Source of the DNA: Agapanthus africanus
Taxonomy: Eukaryota > Streptophyta > Magnoliopsida > Asparagales > Amaryllidaceae
DNA: 64,000 bases
Assembly: GCA_030015575.1 (NCBI GenBank)
Contig: JASDDO010000016.1
Span: 458,194,141-458,258,140, forward strand
Direction: 5' to 3'
The notes under the pieces were generated by a model. The model did not search any database. It had not been told where the DNA came from and saw only the letters and a list, made by a program, of their open reading frames with translations. Every line of letters starts with the position of its first letter. Positions within the stretch are counted from its first letter, which is position 1. Shown in pieces: positions 42,201 through 54,255 of the stretch. The translations under genes were made by a program, and so were the position numbers.

Positions 42201-44387
42201 TGTAGGGTTCCTAGGCACTCTTGTAAAGGTTCAAAAGGCATCAAATATGCCCGGATTAAATTTTAGACGTGCCGAACAACCCAAAGCCGGGATCTTTGCT
42301 AGATTATTAGGGTTTAACATGCAATAAGATAACTTTTATCTAAGTGTGAGGGATTACAACCTTTGTAGTCCGCTCCTTCACTTCACAAGCTCCGAGTAGA
42401 AGTCCCTTTGCCGCGATCCACGATCTCCCGGACTCATGAGAGGCTCCACGACTCGAACGATCCATGCTAGCTCGAAGTATTCCAAATCTCCGATGATCTA
42501 CCTTGAAGTTACTTCGACTCAAGCTTTCTCACTCAAAAGAGTAGAACACACTAATCCCATGGGCTAGATGAGATGAGAATGAGGGAGTAGTAATTTTGCT
42601 TTCTTTTAATATCATTTTCTCAATTTTATTTCATCACATAAGAAAAACTAGCAAGCTTTCTTCTTCAAGGAAGAAGATGATGATGAAAAGATAATGATTA
42701 TATTTTCTTTTGTGATGAATAGAAATATAAATCATATGATTGATATCTAACCATGGTCAAGGATGAATGGCTAAGAATAAGTAGAGAAACAACTAGAGTT
42801 AGGGTTTGGTTAAGTTAAAAATGAGTCATCCAAAATATCTTTACAAATGACAAAAGAAAAATGCTTCTAGAAGGAACTTGAAGCATCTAACCCTAATCAA
42901 ACCCTAACCTCAATTAATCATCCTTAAACATGTTTAACAATTAATCATATCATGTCACAATAATATATATCACATATATATTATATATTTGCAACAAAAG
43001 AAAATAATACAATTAACATATATCGCATATATATCAATATATCATTCACTGAGAAAATGAAATAATAAAGCAAGCCAATATTAGTTAATATAATAATATA
43101 TCATATATATTATTATATATTAAATCATCGAATCAACACTTGATCCGACGATCTGGCTATATCGAATATTACCGACTAATATATCATGTACCGATTCATC
43201 GAATCAACACTTGATCCGATGACCCGGTTCATATCCATATATCGCGAGAATATAATACGGTATCCCATATCGCATTATTCACGCTCCTGCGCATATCACA
43301 TATGCGCCACTACTCCGTTTCGCCTGAGCCAAGAAACCTCTGTGTAGGACTCTAAAGAATCGTCAATACGCCGGTAGCAGGTGATGATCAAATCAAACAC
43401 CCACAAGCTGCAAGCGGTCAGCTAAACGTAACAGCCACCCAGGTATTGAGCGATCAGAAGATCAACAAGCTAGCCTGTGCATTCTCCTGTGAATCCAATC
43501 AGTAACACTCCCGTACAGTCCGGTCTGTTCGTCTGATATGTCGCATATCAAGTCTAGGGGTGGTATACGTCAGACCCCAGTAACCGATAAGTCGTGTCGA
43601 TGTGTGGCTCATAACGGGTCGAGAAACTACTAGTAACACTTACCAGTAAATCTCCATATCAGCCCTGGCCAGGGACTTCCAGTTATAGCCAATCGAACAC
43701 AGCACAACATCAACTCCCTATACCGGGAGAGACGAATCCCCTCCTATCGCTCATTGCCTCCATGTGATTCGGGACTGTACCCAAAAGCCACCGTTTTGCA
43801 CGCCCTCTTGGACGTGGTAAGGTGGAAATCAAAGCACAGTGGGTATCACACAAGACTCTATGACGATCTCGGGTCTACAGACTACCCTGTACCAGTGTCA
43901 CCGGAGAACTGCCATCTGACGTGTGGTATAACACCATCTGGGAGTTCTCGGCGAGTCCGTCCAGTGTACCCAGTCTCTACTGAGCACCCGTACACCATCT
44001 CTGATGTCCAACACCGATGGATATGGGATCATCCATCGCCCATCATATGGGTCAAGATGCGTATACGCTAGTCTACTCTGGTGTATCGATGCCCTGTCTC
44101 GATATACCCTCGACTAGGAACAGTTATAGGATGTACTCATCGACTACCGCGGCCCCACTAGTATGATCTCATCATAGTCCCAGTAGTCGAGTACAGATCC
44201 TAAGGGCTTTATCAACATGTGAGAGTAAAACAGTAAACCAATACAAGTCAACATGTTAAGATAAAGTGAAACCAAATAGCATACTATCATGACGAGCAAG
44301 AAAGTCATCTCTATATATAACCAAGCATCCATTATAATATACATCATATGTACAACAATGGCCTCTAGGGCATATACATAACTAACA
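42201..44387 (-). repeat. Copia-A2 5' LTR (2,187 bp)
   Basis: Equal in length to the 3' LTR. Differences seen are GTGAAGG/GTAAAGG, AAACATG/AAATATG, GAGGATG/GAGAATG, CAATGTA/CAATATA, ATCCGGC/ATCTGGC and TGTTGTC/TGATGTC (3' LTR first). Confidence 0.97.
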
Positions 44388-44848
44388 TATAATACCATCT
44401 AGGAGTTCTCGGCGAGTCCGTTCAGTGTACCCAGTCTCCACTGGGCACCCATACACCATCTTTGATTTCAAACACTGATGGATATGGGAGCATCCATCGC
44501 CCATCATATGGGTCAAGATGCGTATACGCTAGTATACTCTGGAGTATCGATGCCCTGTCTCGATACTCCCTCGACTAAGAACAGTTATAGGATGTACTCG
44601 TTGATTACCCTGGCCCCACTAGTATGATCTCATCATAGTCCTAGTACTCAAGTACATATCCTAAGGGCTTTATCAACATGTGAGAGCAAGACAGTAAACT
44701 AATACAAGTCAACATGTTAAGACAAAGTGAAACCAGATAGCATACTATCATATCGAGCAAGAAAGTCCTCTCTATATATATCTAAGTATCCATCATAATA
44801 CATATCGTATGTACAACAATGGCCTCTAGGGCATATATACAACCAACA

Positions 44849-44853
44849 CAAGC
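44849..44853. repeat. Target duplication CAAGC (right) of solo copia LTR
   Basis: Partner of 32306-32310. The Tekay LTR sequence resumes at 44854. Confidence 0.95.
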
Positions 44854-47328
44854 ATCCAACCCCCAACAACGACAACTTGGCCGGCGACATTAAGCTTTGG
44901 GCCGGTGACGTCGGTCGGTCTGTAGGGAAAAGTCCTCGGGCTATTCACACTTGTCAATTGGCCTACCCCCATTATCCCTGCACTGTTTGTTTTCTCTGCA
45001 ATTTAACAGAGAATTCAATTTCCCAATTAATCCAATTTTTAATGCATTTTAATTAATTCTTTCAATTCCAAAACCCTAATTCCATACTATAAATACAACC
45101 CCATACCCTAGCCCTTCCTCATTCTGAAATCCCTAACCAAAATTATCAAATTTTTCTAAGTACAAGTGGAGTTAGCCTAAGGTCAACTTCCGGCGAGGAA
45201 AAGAAGCAATTCCGGCGATCTTGCGATACCACGGTGACTACATAACCTTCTTCTACCTTATCTTCACCCTTCTAGCTAGTAAGTCCTACCCCTTCATCTC
45301 TTTCTACATAAAAGTCTCTTTTTATAAAAACATGTCGGTAAGTGGAGTTATACCGACAATTGATTCTAAAATCTTTGAAACTACAATTTTTCTTAAGAAT
45401 TGCTCATTCATATTCCTATACATTGCTTGTTAATTATAAAACTAAAGCTTAGAACAACTTTCACCTTAAATCATCATGCTAAACAACTTTAAATTGAGTT
45501 TTACCTTTAAATACCATGAACTTTGTATCGACCGTATTTATTTGTTTTGTTTACTATTACCTCTAGAAAACTTCACGGGGTAATGACCTACCCCTTACAT
45601 ACACATATATCGACATAGCACGATACTCTTGGAATCCTATTTTGTGGCGATTATAACTTTTTATCAAACTACCATAAACTATAAAAACCCGGTTTTCTTT
45701 AGAATTTTATTTTAAACTCTTTGCAATTATACCTCTAAAACCCCTTTTGTGGAACCCACTATTGGATGGTGTGGATTACCGCACATTCTCGGGCTAGTAG
45801 AGCGAGATGCAGACCTCCTCACGGAGCATTCGGTCTCGAAAGATTTTTAATACGATTTTTAAGAAAAATGAGATTTTCTATTTAATAATAAAATTAATTT
45901 TTATAAATATATAAATATTATCAAAACACATATTTTCAAGATATAATAAAATTCCATGTTTTCTAAAAAGATAAAAGAATGACAAGTTTCACCAAAATAC
46001 CCTCAAGTTATCCAAAAGACAAAATTTACACTTAGATACCATGAACTATTCAAGCTAAGTTAATAATCACTAAAATACCTCAAATCTTAAAAGTTACATC
46101 CATAAAACCCTAAATACGATAAATAAACACTCTAGATTTATTTTGAAAGTATATAAAATATTTTTTCGTAAACCCCCTCGAGTTATATAAAATTACAATT
46201 AAGGACTTTAGTGAATATGGGTTTAAGCGGGATCAATTCTCTTTAGCCTCAGGGAGCTTGGAAAAGTGATTGCTTGCATATTTAAGGTATAAAAACTTAA
46301 CAGAGTTATCAATGGTAATTGTCTTGGAAAAAAACACAAATCCTGCCGTCCATGTGCAACAGTTACTGATAACTCCTAAACTTAATTCAGGATCCAAATC
46401 AGTTTTAAGTGTCTGACTCAAGTCTAAGTACAAATCAATCTGAATCCAATTCAACATAAATCCAAACATGAATACTTGAACCTGACCCCGAATACCAGAA
46501 CAATATCAATATTCAAACATGACTTGACTTGACCGAATCATGGCTATGACTTGACTTGACTACATGACTACTTGATACAATCCTGAAACCGGTTACATGA
46601 ATAACTTATGTCCATGGTCTTGGCAAGTCTGATAACTACAATTTATACAATATACATTACGGGGTTTAACCGGGTAGACTTGTACGGAATGTATTAAAAG
46701 TAGAACGGGATGGCCACTAAAAGACACCTACCTGAACATCTGTGTCGTTGTCCTGTGGGTTTTGACGGGGCCTTGTACTTCCAATTACCATAGTCCATGG
46801 AGCAAGTTGGACTCCTCTCGTATACACTGATACATTTTGTAGCAAGTTATAAACAACTACGTTAGTATAACAAACATATACCTGTTTATATTACCAGTTC
46901 TCTCCTCTTTACTTGTTCTATTCCATCCTTATCTTTGGGACTTACCGGGCGCTAGTTCGCTGACGACATTCATGTTTCTTTCTTTCTTTGGAATGTTCGT
47001 CGGGAGGACCCGACTCTCAGGGGACTTAGCCCAGCCAGGAAGACTTGGATCAGTTCACAAAGGAGCCAGACTTTTAGTCTTTACTTGTACTTACCTTTTA
47101 TTTTGTATGCCATTATTTAGGTATTAGTTTTCATTGTATATTTCCTTTTCAAATCAGTTGTAATGTAAAAAATGGATATTAATAAAAACTGTTGTTTATA
47201 TTATATCTCTTGTCATTCTTATGCATTTATTTATATTGCTTATTTACGCTTAACGTGTTTACTTCTGAGTAAATACGCTGCGGCCCGTCACGTCTACTTC
47301 TCCGTACACTGGGAAGCGGGGCGTGACA

Positions 47329-48378
47329 ATTACCCTCGACGATGGAGTTATCAAAAAGCTCGCAGCAAAGGACCCGCTTAAGAAAAATAAGATGGATTAC
47401 AACGTTCTAGCACATCTGAAGAAAAATACCCTCACAACTGAGGATATTGGATACTCTCCACCAGTCCAAAGAGGCACAAGATTTCCTGATCAAGCCATTA
47501 TATGAGCCCGATCAGTTACAAGCTTTCTTCGCAGAAGAAAAGATGAAAGATGAACTGGCAGAGGTCCACATGGCTGACATTACATTCATTGATGAAGATA
47601 TCCTTCTCGGTACGTGCGAGCATAATCGCCGTTATAAGTCACCGGGTACTATCATGACATCAAAATAGGGAAGATCCTTATCAACAACGGATCTTCCGTT
47701 AACCTTCTCAACGTGAGAGTGCTGAAGGAGATTTGCATGAACGTTCAGCACCTCGCCCGAGATAAAATTACCATCTCTGGGTTCGACTCACAGTCGTCAC
47801 GGACGCTTGGTTCCGTAATACTGACGCTGTGCTTCGGGCTGCTCGTTACTGACATCAAATTTCATGTCATTGACGCCAAGACTTGCTATAATGCTTTGCT
47901 CGGCAGGCCTTGGTTACACGAGTACAACGTCATTCTTTCCACACAATATCAGTGTATGAAGTATTTCAAAGATGGTTCGGAGTACATCGTCATGGGAGAG
48001 CTAAACCCGTTCTTGGTAAACGAAGTCCGGAAATATAAAGACGCGAAATACTTTCTACCAGACTTCGAAGATACGGAAAGGTGTCATAAGCCGGAGAATA
48101 AACAGAAATCCGTCACCACTATACCGATATTTGGGAGCAATACCGAGGAAGATGATGAAATAGTCTACTCGGGACAACCCCAAAAAGAAAACAATAAGCC
48201 CGGACCATCTACTCCTATCTTTGTCTTTAGAAGCGACTCAGAGAATGAGGCCAACGTGGTGTTCTCTGTCCACCCGTCAATGCAAACTTTTGTCGAAGGA
48301 GATCAGAGTCTGCAAATCACAATGGCTCCGCCTCAACATTATAAGGAACTTGATGCACTCCATACATACAGCGTATAA
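47329..48378 (+). pseudogene. Tat-2 protease region
   Basis: Pieces in three phases. KDPLKKNKMDYNVLAHLKK begins the linker. FFAEEKMKDELAEVHMADI follows. Then comes the protease with INNGSSVNLLNVRVLKEI, where the catalytic Asp of Tat-1 (VDNGSS) is Asn, so it is inactive, and TCYNALLGRPWLHEYN. It ends with the acidic FGSNTEEDDEIV and FRSDSENEANVVFS repeats. Confidence 0.8.
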
Positions 48379-49330
48379 GAACTGCAAACTTTCTGCGTGC
48401 CTTCTAAGCGAAGGGGTGAAAAGGCGATCCTCTTCTACCAATCTATGGAGACCATAGTAGAAAAAGAGGTTTGGCATGGTGCCGATTTAGCACTCGACAA
48501 GCTTCAACCAATCCGTCTGCCAAGATATTACGCGGAGAGTTGAAAAAGCTGTTAAGATATCAAGGTGTACCCCTCGAACAAACTGTTCGACAAGCCCAAT
48601 TCTAGAAAAAGATCTGGGATATTCCCAGGACTCAGTGAAAGATGCCCAATTGGAAGATGGAGACAACCGGGCTCAGATACGTTCGGTCTAAGAAACGGGA
48701 GCAGATCCACAGTTTCCACGTCATAAACAGCTCAAGTGAAGCGAAAGATGCTTCTCCAAATAGTCGTGACATCAAATCGGAACGAGATCCCGCTCTAAAA
48801 ACGTTAAGTCCATTGCTGGAAGTTGAAATTGACAGGTTAATAAAAGAAGCTTTTTAAAAGAGCCGGGACAATCACAGCAGCGAAATGGCCATTTATGAAA
48901 AAGTCAGGAAGCAGCGTCTCAGTCAGCAATCTGCGGAGAACGAAGACTATAATGCTCTTCATCCCCGGCCCACTGTATGTTCTCGCAAAAGGGGAAAATC
49001 CCTAAATATAGGCAAAACCAGGACAAAGAACGCAAATAATGTTCGAAAACAACAAAGCGGATCTAAGACACCGTGCAATCGAGAAAAACTCGATTGGAGC
49101 CCGTCCTTTATAAAGAAGATGGGCCGGGAATACTCTTTCCCCCAAGACAAGACAAGGAATATATTCAACCCTGTCATGAATTACCCGATGATGACACTTC
49201 CGGAGTCTCAGCATCCCGAAAAAATAAAAGAGATCCATCATCCGGATTATTGCTCATATCACCGAGTAATAGGTCATCCCTTGAAGACTGCTTCACCTTT
49301 AAAGACTGGGTAGAAGACCAGTATCAATAA
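48379..49330 (+). pseudogene. Tat-2 linker with degraded CHHC module
   Basis: Broken frames matching 20519-19425 of Tat-1: RYVRSKKREQIH, EMAIYEKVRKQRLSQQ, YSFPQDKTRNIFNPVM, then CSYHRVIGHP, after which a frameshift moves DCFTFKDWVEDQYQ into the next phase. Confidence 0.8.
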
Positions 49331-50812
49331 GGAAGGTTCATTTTATTCGACAGCTGAAGGGTAGCCCCATCGCAAAAACATGAGCTAAAGAGGACTTATA
49401 CCGTGAGGATAGGACCAGCTCAACATCAAGAATGGAAGTGAACTCGTTCTTGCCATATGATAACACTCTTAAAAAAGGGAGGACACGAGACTATGGATGA
49501 CCTACACATGTGCTTCGCAAATGAAGATGAAGAAGAGGTGATCTCAGAGTTTCCACCAGCACCAAAAGAGCTGAAAGATGGGATACATACCACGGTGGAC
49601 AACCGAAAAAAATTGACTTAGGGACGGAAAATGATCCGAGACCAACGTTCGTCAGTGAACTCCTATCTAAAAAATAGGTGTCCACATTAAAAGATGTGCT
49701 TATGCAGTATAAAAATTGCTTCGCCTGGAATTACTCTGAAATGCCGGGTCTAGATCCAAAGGTGGCAGTATATAAACTGGCTATATCGCTGGGAATAAAG
49801 CCAATCAAACAGGCGCCAAGAAGGATGCGAATCGAACTTGAAATGAGCATCAACGCTGAAGTCAAGAAACTAATCGACTCCGGCTTCATCCAAGAAATTC
49901 AATATCCTGACTGGATTGCCAACATCATTCCAGTGATGAAAAAAATAGCACGGTGTGTATCTGCGTGGACTTTCGGGACCTCAACAAAGTTTGCCCGAAA
50001 GATGACTTTCCAGTACCTGTTACCGAGCTGATGATCGAAAACACGTCTACCCATGTGGTCTTCTCCTTAATGGATGGATCTTCAGGATACAACCAAATAA
50101 GAATGCATCTAGAAGACCAAAAGCATACCGCCTTCCGAACCCCACTGGGCATATTTTGTTATAAGTTGATGCATTTCGGTCTGAAAACACTGACGCTATC
50201 TACCAGAGGGACATGAAAAAGATCTTTGATGACCTTATACACGAGATCATCGAATGCTACATCGACGACCTTGTAGTGAATAGAAAATCTCACGAGAAAT
50301 ATTGGGAACATTTAAAAATAATGTTTCAACGTCTTCGGAAGTATAATCTGAAAATGAATCCTCTAAAATGTGCGTTTGGAGTTTCCTTAGGCAAATTCCT
50401 AGGATTCATCGTATGTCACCGAGATATAAAAATCGACCCTTCAAAGATCAAGGTGATTATGGAAATGCCCACGCCAAGAACCCTCAAACAATTGCGATCT
50501 CTTCAATGAAAGCTCGCATATATCCGACGGTTCATACCCAACCTGTCCGGAAACTACCGTCCCTACAGTCATTTGATGAAGAAGGGGACCTCGCTCATCT
50601 GGGATCAAAAGTTTCAAAATGCACTAGACAAAATTAAAAAATACCTGCAAAATGCGCTGGTACTGACTGCTCCGGTTAAGGGAAAACCCCTTATCTTATA
50701 TACAACGGCCCTTGAGGGTTCTCTGGGTGCATTATGGGTATAAGAGAACGATCAAGGAAATGAGAGAGCTCTATACTATTTAAGTCAAGTTCTCCTAGGG
50801 GCAGAAAATAAC
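49331..50812 (+). pseudogene. Tat-2 reverse transcriptase fragment
   Basis: Frames 49678-50031, 49953-50216 and 50213-50509, in three phases, read VYKLAISLGIKPIKQAPRR, VDFRDLNKVCPKDDFP, TAFRTPLGIFCYKLMHFGL and the catalytic box CYIDDLVVNRKS. The remains of the RNase H start (TTALEGSLGALW) reach 50760. The match to Tat-1 stops at GAENN. Confidence 0.85.
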
Positions 50813-50877
50813 CGTTCCCTCATTAAAAGGGAGAAAAAAGAGGAAAGAATTCCTTACGACTTAAGCCTCACGTATTA

Positions 50878-51240
50878 AACACGTGAGCGCTTATATGCAG
50901 AGCATATAAACGCTGCAACCAAACAATTAAAGACTACATAGGCTTCACGTATTAAACACGTAAGCGCCTATTTATAAAGAATATAAGCACAAAAAAACCC
51001 ACACTGGGGTCACGTGTTAAACACGTGAGAACACCCTTTTGAAGCATTATTATCAGATAGAGTTAAACTCCATGCATAAAATTAAATTCTATTTTTGTAT
51101 GCAAAGCATATGAGAATTAAGAGTAAATGGACAAAGGCCAAATTGACCTCACGTGTTAAACACGTGAACGCCTATATGCAAGGCATATGGGCGCCAAATA
51201 AAAAGAGCTAAATAATCCGCACGTGTTAAACACGTAATGA
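50878..51240. repeat. CACGTG-TTAAA-CACGTG palindromes
   Basis: Five or six copies of CACGTGTTAAACACGTG or near variants (about 50870, 50948, 51010, 51152, 51220), a 17-bp palindrome that combines the G-box and the TTAAA centre of the other LTR palindromes. Confidence 0.85.
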
Positions 51241-51767
51241 CGCCTTCTTATGTAGAATTAAATTATACTCTTGGGCAATACCTCATTAGATTTTTCTAAA
51301 AAAGAAAGATCCTCTCTGTTAAACAGATAACCGTTGGATCAAAAATCTAACGGTGATTAAACATAGAATTAAATTCTATTGGGGGAAAATATCTTCCTGA
51401 TCTTTATAAATGAGAAGGATATTTTCTATTAAACAGAAAATTGGTGGATCAAAGATCCAATGAGATGGAAAATATTTCCTATATCTTTCTAAACAGAGAA
51501 AGATTGCGCTCTGTTAAACCAAACACCCTTGGATTAAAAATCCAATGGCGATAAAAAATCACCGTTTAATAGAAAAAAATCTATATATGGGAAAATATTC
51601 CCCCAATCTTGTTAAAAACAAGAAAATATATTCTGTAAAAACAGAAACACTTGGATCAAAAATCCAACGGTGGGTAAAAATCCCCAAATAAATTTTGAGA
51701 CCAATTACATCAATTGAAATCACTCAATGAAAGATTTTCTCAAAACTAATTAACAATTTGCCTCTAC

Positions 51768-51775
51768 TATATAAA
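51768..51775 (+). promoter_or_regulatory. Tat-3 LTR TATA box 1
   Basis: TATATAAA followed by GACCCGAGACTTCAAGTCTC. The same arrangement recurs 1,075 bp downstream. Confidence 0.6.
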
Positions 51776-52325
51776 GGACCCGAGACTTCAAGTCTCATAT
51801 AGAAGAAACCCTCCATAAGCTTCTGAAAAATACAGAAAGCTTCCAAAACAACAGAAAATTCAATTCTTAATAAAATAAGAAGACTTTCATCCTCAAAACC
51901 CTAGGTAAAAAAATACAGAGATCAAAATATCTCTTTTTACCTATCTAAGGGTTTAACCCTTCTCAAAGAATTTAGTTCTTCCACTGGATTAGAGATCCAC
52001 AAGACAAGTCTTTCAGAAGTTGAGAATTTAATTCTCATCGGGAAGATCTTGTTCTTGAGAATTAAAAATTCAGAAAAGAACTAGGTTAGAAAGAAAGAAA
52101 GGAAAAAAAAGAACATATGTTTTGGGAATTCAATTCCTCTGAAATTAGGGTTTAAACCCTACATAAAGAACTTAGTTCTTATAAAAATAAAAGAACTTAG
52201 TTCTTCAATTAAAAAAATGATGATCCAAGATCTTCAAAACATAAATCTTGATGAACATCAATGATCAAAATGTCATTGTTTCCCCAATCAGAGCAAAGCT
52301 CTGTTCAGAATTCAAAATTTTTATT

Positions 52326-52512
52326 AAAGCTGCGCTTTTATAAAAGCGCTGCGCTACAACTAGCGCACCCCGTGCAAAGCGCATAAGTGCTAGCGCTAGA
52401 TACGCTGCGCTCTAAGTAGCGCACCACATGCAAAGCACGTGTGCGCTAGCGCTAAGAGCGCTGCGCTCCAAGTAGTGTACCATGGGCAGAGCGCATAAGC
52501 GCTAGCGCTGGA
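52326..52512. repeat. AGCGCT-rich tandem array 1 (~57-bp units)
   Basis: Three tandem units of about 57 bp with GCTGCGCT, AGTAGCGCACC, GCAAAGCGCAT and the perfect palindrome GCGCTAGCGC. Confidence 0.85.
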
Positions 52513-52842
52513 ACTAAATGTTCCTCACCGTTGGATCAAATATCCAACGAATATGATTAAATCATCAATTAACAAGAATGAAATTCTGTTGAATCTTTCC
52601 AAATAGAAAAGATTGTGCCATGAATTTGGAATACCGTTGGATCAATGATCCAATGGTGATTAAAAATCACTAAAATACAGAACAGATTCTGTAAGGGGGA
52701 AAGATTTCCCAATCTTGTTAAAAAAAAAGAAGATTATCTTCTGTAAACCATAAGCCCTTGGATCAAAGATCCTATGATGGGGAAATTCCCAAATCAATTA
52801 GAGAATAAATCTCTTTAACCGATTGAACAAATCAGCTTGCCC

Positions 52843-52850
52843 TATATAAA
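52843..52850 (+). promoter_or_regulatory. Tat-3 LTR TATA box 2
   Basis: TATATAAA followed by GCCCCGAGACTTCAAGTCTC, nearly the same downstream context as TATA box 1, with related TTGGATC/GATCC sequence upstream. This indicates a duplicated promoter segment. Confidence 0.6.
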
Positions 52851-53224
52851 AGCCCCGAGACTTCAAGTCTCAGAGAGAGGAACCCCAACATAAACTTTGA
52901 GAAAATCTCAGGAAGAAGAAGAAGCTCTCGGCAAAAGAAGACAATTCTTTTCAAGGTAAAAAAGAATAGAAAGACAAAATCATCTCAATATAAAAAGAAG
53001 TATTTACTTCTTTCACAGATCATAGATCTATAAGACAAATTGTCTTTCACAAAAGAGATTATGAACATCTCATTATAAAGGGGGAAGAATTATTCAATTC
53101 TCTTAGGATCACAGATCCATAAAGGCAAAGTCTTTCATCAAAAAGAGATTGAAATATCTCCTATAAACTAAGAACTTTGTTCTTAGAATCTTGAGACAAA
53201 GTCTCTTATCAAAGAAAAGATAAT

Positions 53225-53690
53225 CTTCAGAGCGCAAAGTTAACCTAAGAATAGCCTTAGCGCTTCTAATCTAAGAAGAGCCTTAGCGCTCCTAATTTAA
53301 AAGTGTCTCAGTGCTCTTCATCTAGCGCAAAGCGCTGCAGTGCCATAGCGCTTCAAACACAGCGCACTTTGCTCATTGGCTAGCGCTCAGCGCTAAGCGC
53401 GCCACGTGCTCCTCATGTGTGCGCTGCATTACTAAAAGCGCTTTGCGCTAATTATATGGCACCAGCGCCAAACGTCTCAACGCTTCAACTATAGCGCATC
53501 AGTGCTCTACATCTAGCGCAAAACGCTAAACGCATCAGCGATCTTCATTTAGCGCAAAGCGCTAAGCGCGTTAGCGCTTCATATCTGGCGCAAAGCGCTA
53601 AGCGCATTAGCGTTTTAACCATAGCGCATTGCGCTCATCGACTGGCGCTAGTGCCAAGTGCGTCACATGTTTTTATGTGCGCTTAGATAG
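53225..53690. repeat. AGCGCT/AGCGCA-rich field 2
   Basis: Dozens of GCGC-containing palindromes (AGCGCT, AAAGCGCT, GCGCTAAGCGC) over 460 bp, irregularly spaced, in otherwise AT-rich LTR sequence. Confidence 0.85.
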
Positions 53691-54059
53691 AACATAAACT
53701 GTTTTTTGAATAAGCCTGGAGCTATGATAAATGCACAACATTCAACTAAAAACAAAACATTATCAGAGACCAAACCAATGCTTAGCATTTTAAAGGGATT
53801 GGGCTCAAACAAACATCTAACAACTCAAAAATAAATGTTGAACACTGTAATTGAATGCACTTAGCCCAAATTGGCCATGAGTCCTCAATTAAGATTAATT
53901 GAGTTCATATGCTCATAAATCACAGATCTTAGTCCCAATTGGACTACAGGTCTCTCAACCCACATCGGTTTAAGGGTACATCTCTGAACTCCTCTGATAT
54001 TTGTCGTTGTAATCCTTCAACGTCTTCAGAGAGGTGACAGGTCCCGACAACCATACATT

Positions 54060-54255
54060 TCATGGACTATGATGTCCTTAACCTTGACTGTGAGGTCCTT
54101 AAACTCACGGACTATGATGTCCTTAACCTTGACTCTGAGGTCTTTAAACTCATGGACTATGATGTCCTTAACCTGGACCGGGATGTCCTTAAACTAATAT
54201 TGGACCACCATGTCCTTAAACTGGTAATGGACTGCAAAGTCCCTAAACTAAAAAA
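54060..54255. repeat. U5 tandem array of Tat-3 LTR
   Basis: GGACTATGATGTCCTTAACC units in plus orientation, equivalent to the Tat-1 LTR arrays. The plus strand reads DYDVLNLD repeats. Confidence 0.85.

Larger units (their letters stand above)
34065..44387 (-). mobile_element. Copia-A2: full-length young copia element without gag
   Basis: A 10,323-bp element with two LTRs of exactly 2,187 bp, TATAA duplications, a PBS (42188-42199), a PPT next to 36251, and a pol frame 39568-36266 with one stop. In sense direction the LTR starts TGTTAGTTATG and soon reads TATGCCCTAGAGGCC, resembling the Angela-type copia LTR start known in many plants. No gag frame lies between the PBS and pol. I noticed about six LTR differences, so the insertion is recent. 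Confidence 0.93.
32311..44848 (-). mobile_element. Solo copia LTR (Copia-A subfamily), itself interrupted
   Basis: Parts 32311-34064 and 44393-44848 join into a 2.21-kb LTR of the same subfamily as the Copia-A1 LTR (TGTTGGGTTTCCC... ends CAACCAACA). No internal region is present and the flanks carry the same CAAGC, so it is a solo LTR formed by LTR-LTR recombination after insertion into the Tekay LTR. Copia-A2 later inserted into it. Confidence 0.93.
31998..47328 (+). mobile_element. Tekay 3' LTR, split by nested copia sequences
   Basis: Starts TGTAACGACT at 31998 and ends GGGCGTGACA at 47328. Without the insertion (32311-44853) it is about 2.79 kb. The first 313 bases contain a tRNA-like promoter. 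The right part (44854-47328) is AT-rich with short frames that show no protein signature. The next five bases, ATTAC (47329-47333), are the candidate target duplication, whose partner is lost with the 5' end. Confidence 0.85.
47329..50812 (+). mobile_element. Tat-2: relic of a Tat element (protease to RT)
   Basis: Plus-strand sequence collinear with Tat-1 and Tat-3, from the pre-protease linker to the RNase H start. Tekay truncates it on the left (47329) and the Tat-3 LTR on the right (about 50813). It has many frameshifts and stops. Confidence 0.88.

Noticed and set aside
45221..45433. Short frame in the right part of the Tekay LTR
   Set aside because: AT-rich, hydrophobic by composition, with no conserved motif.
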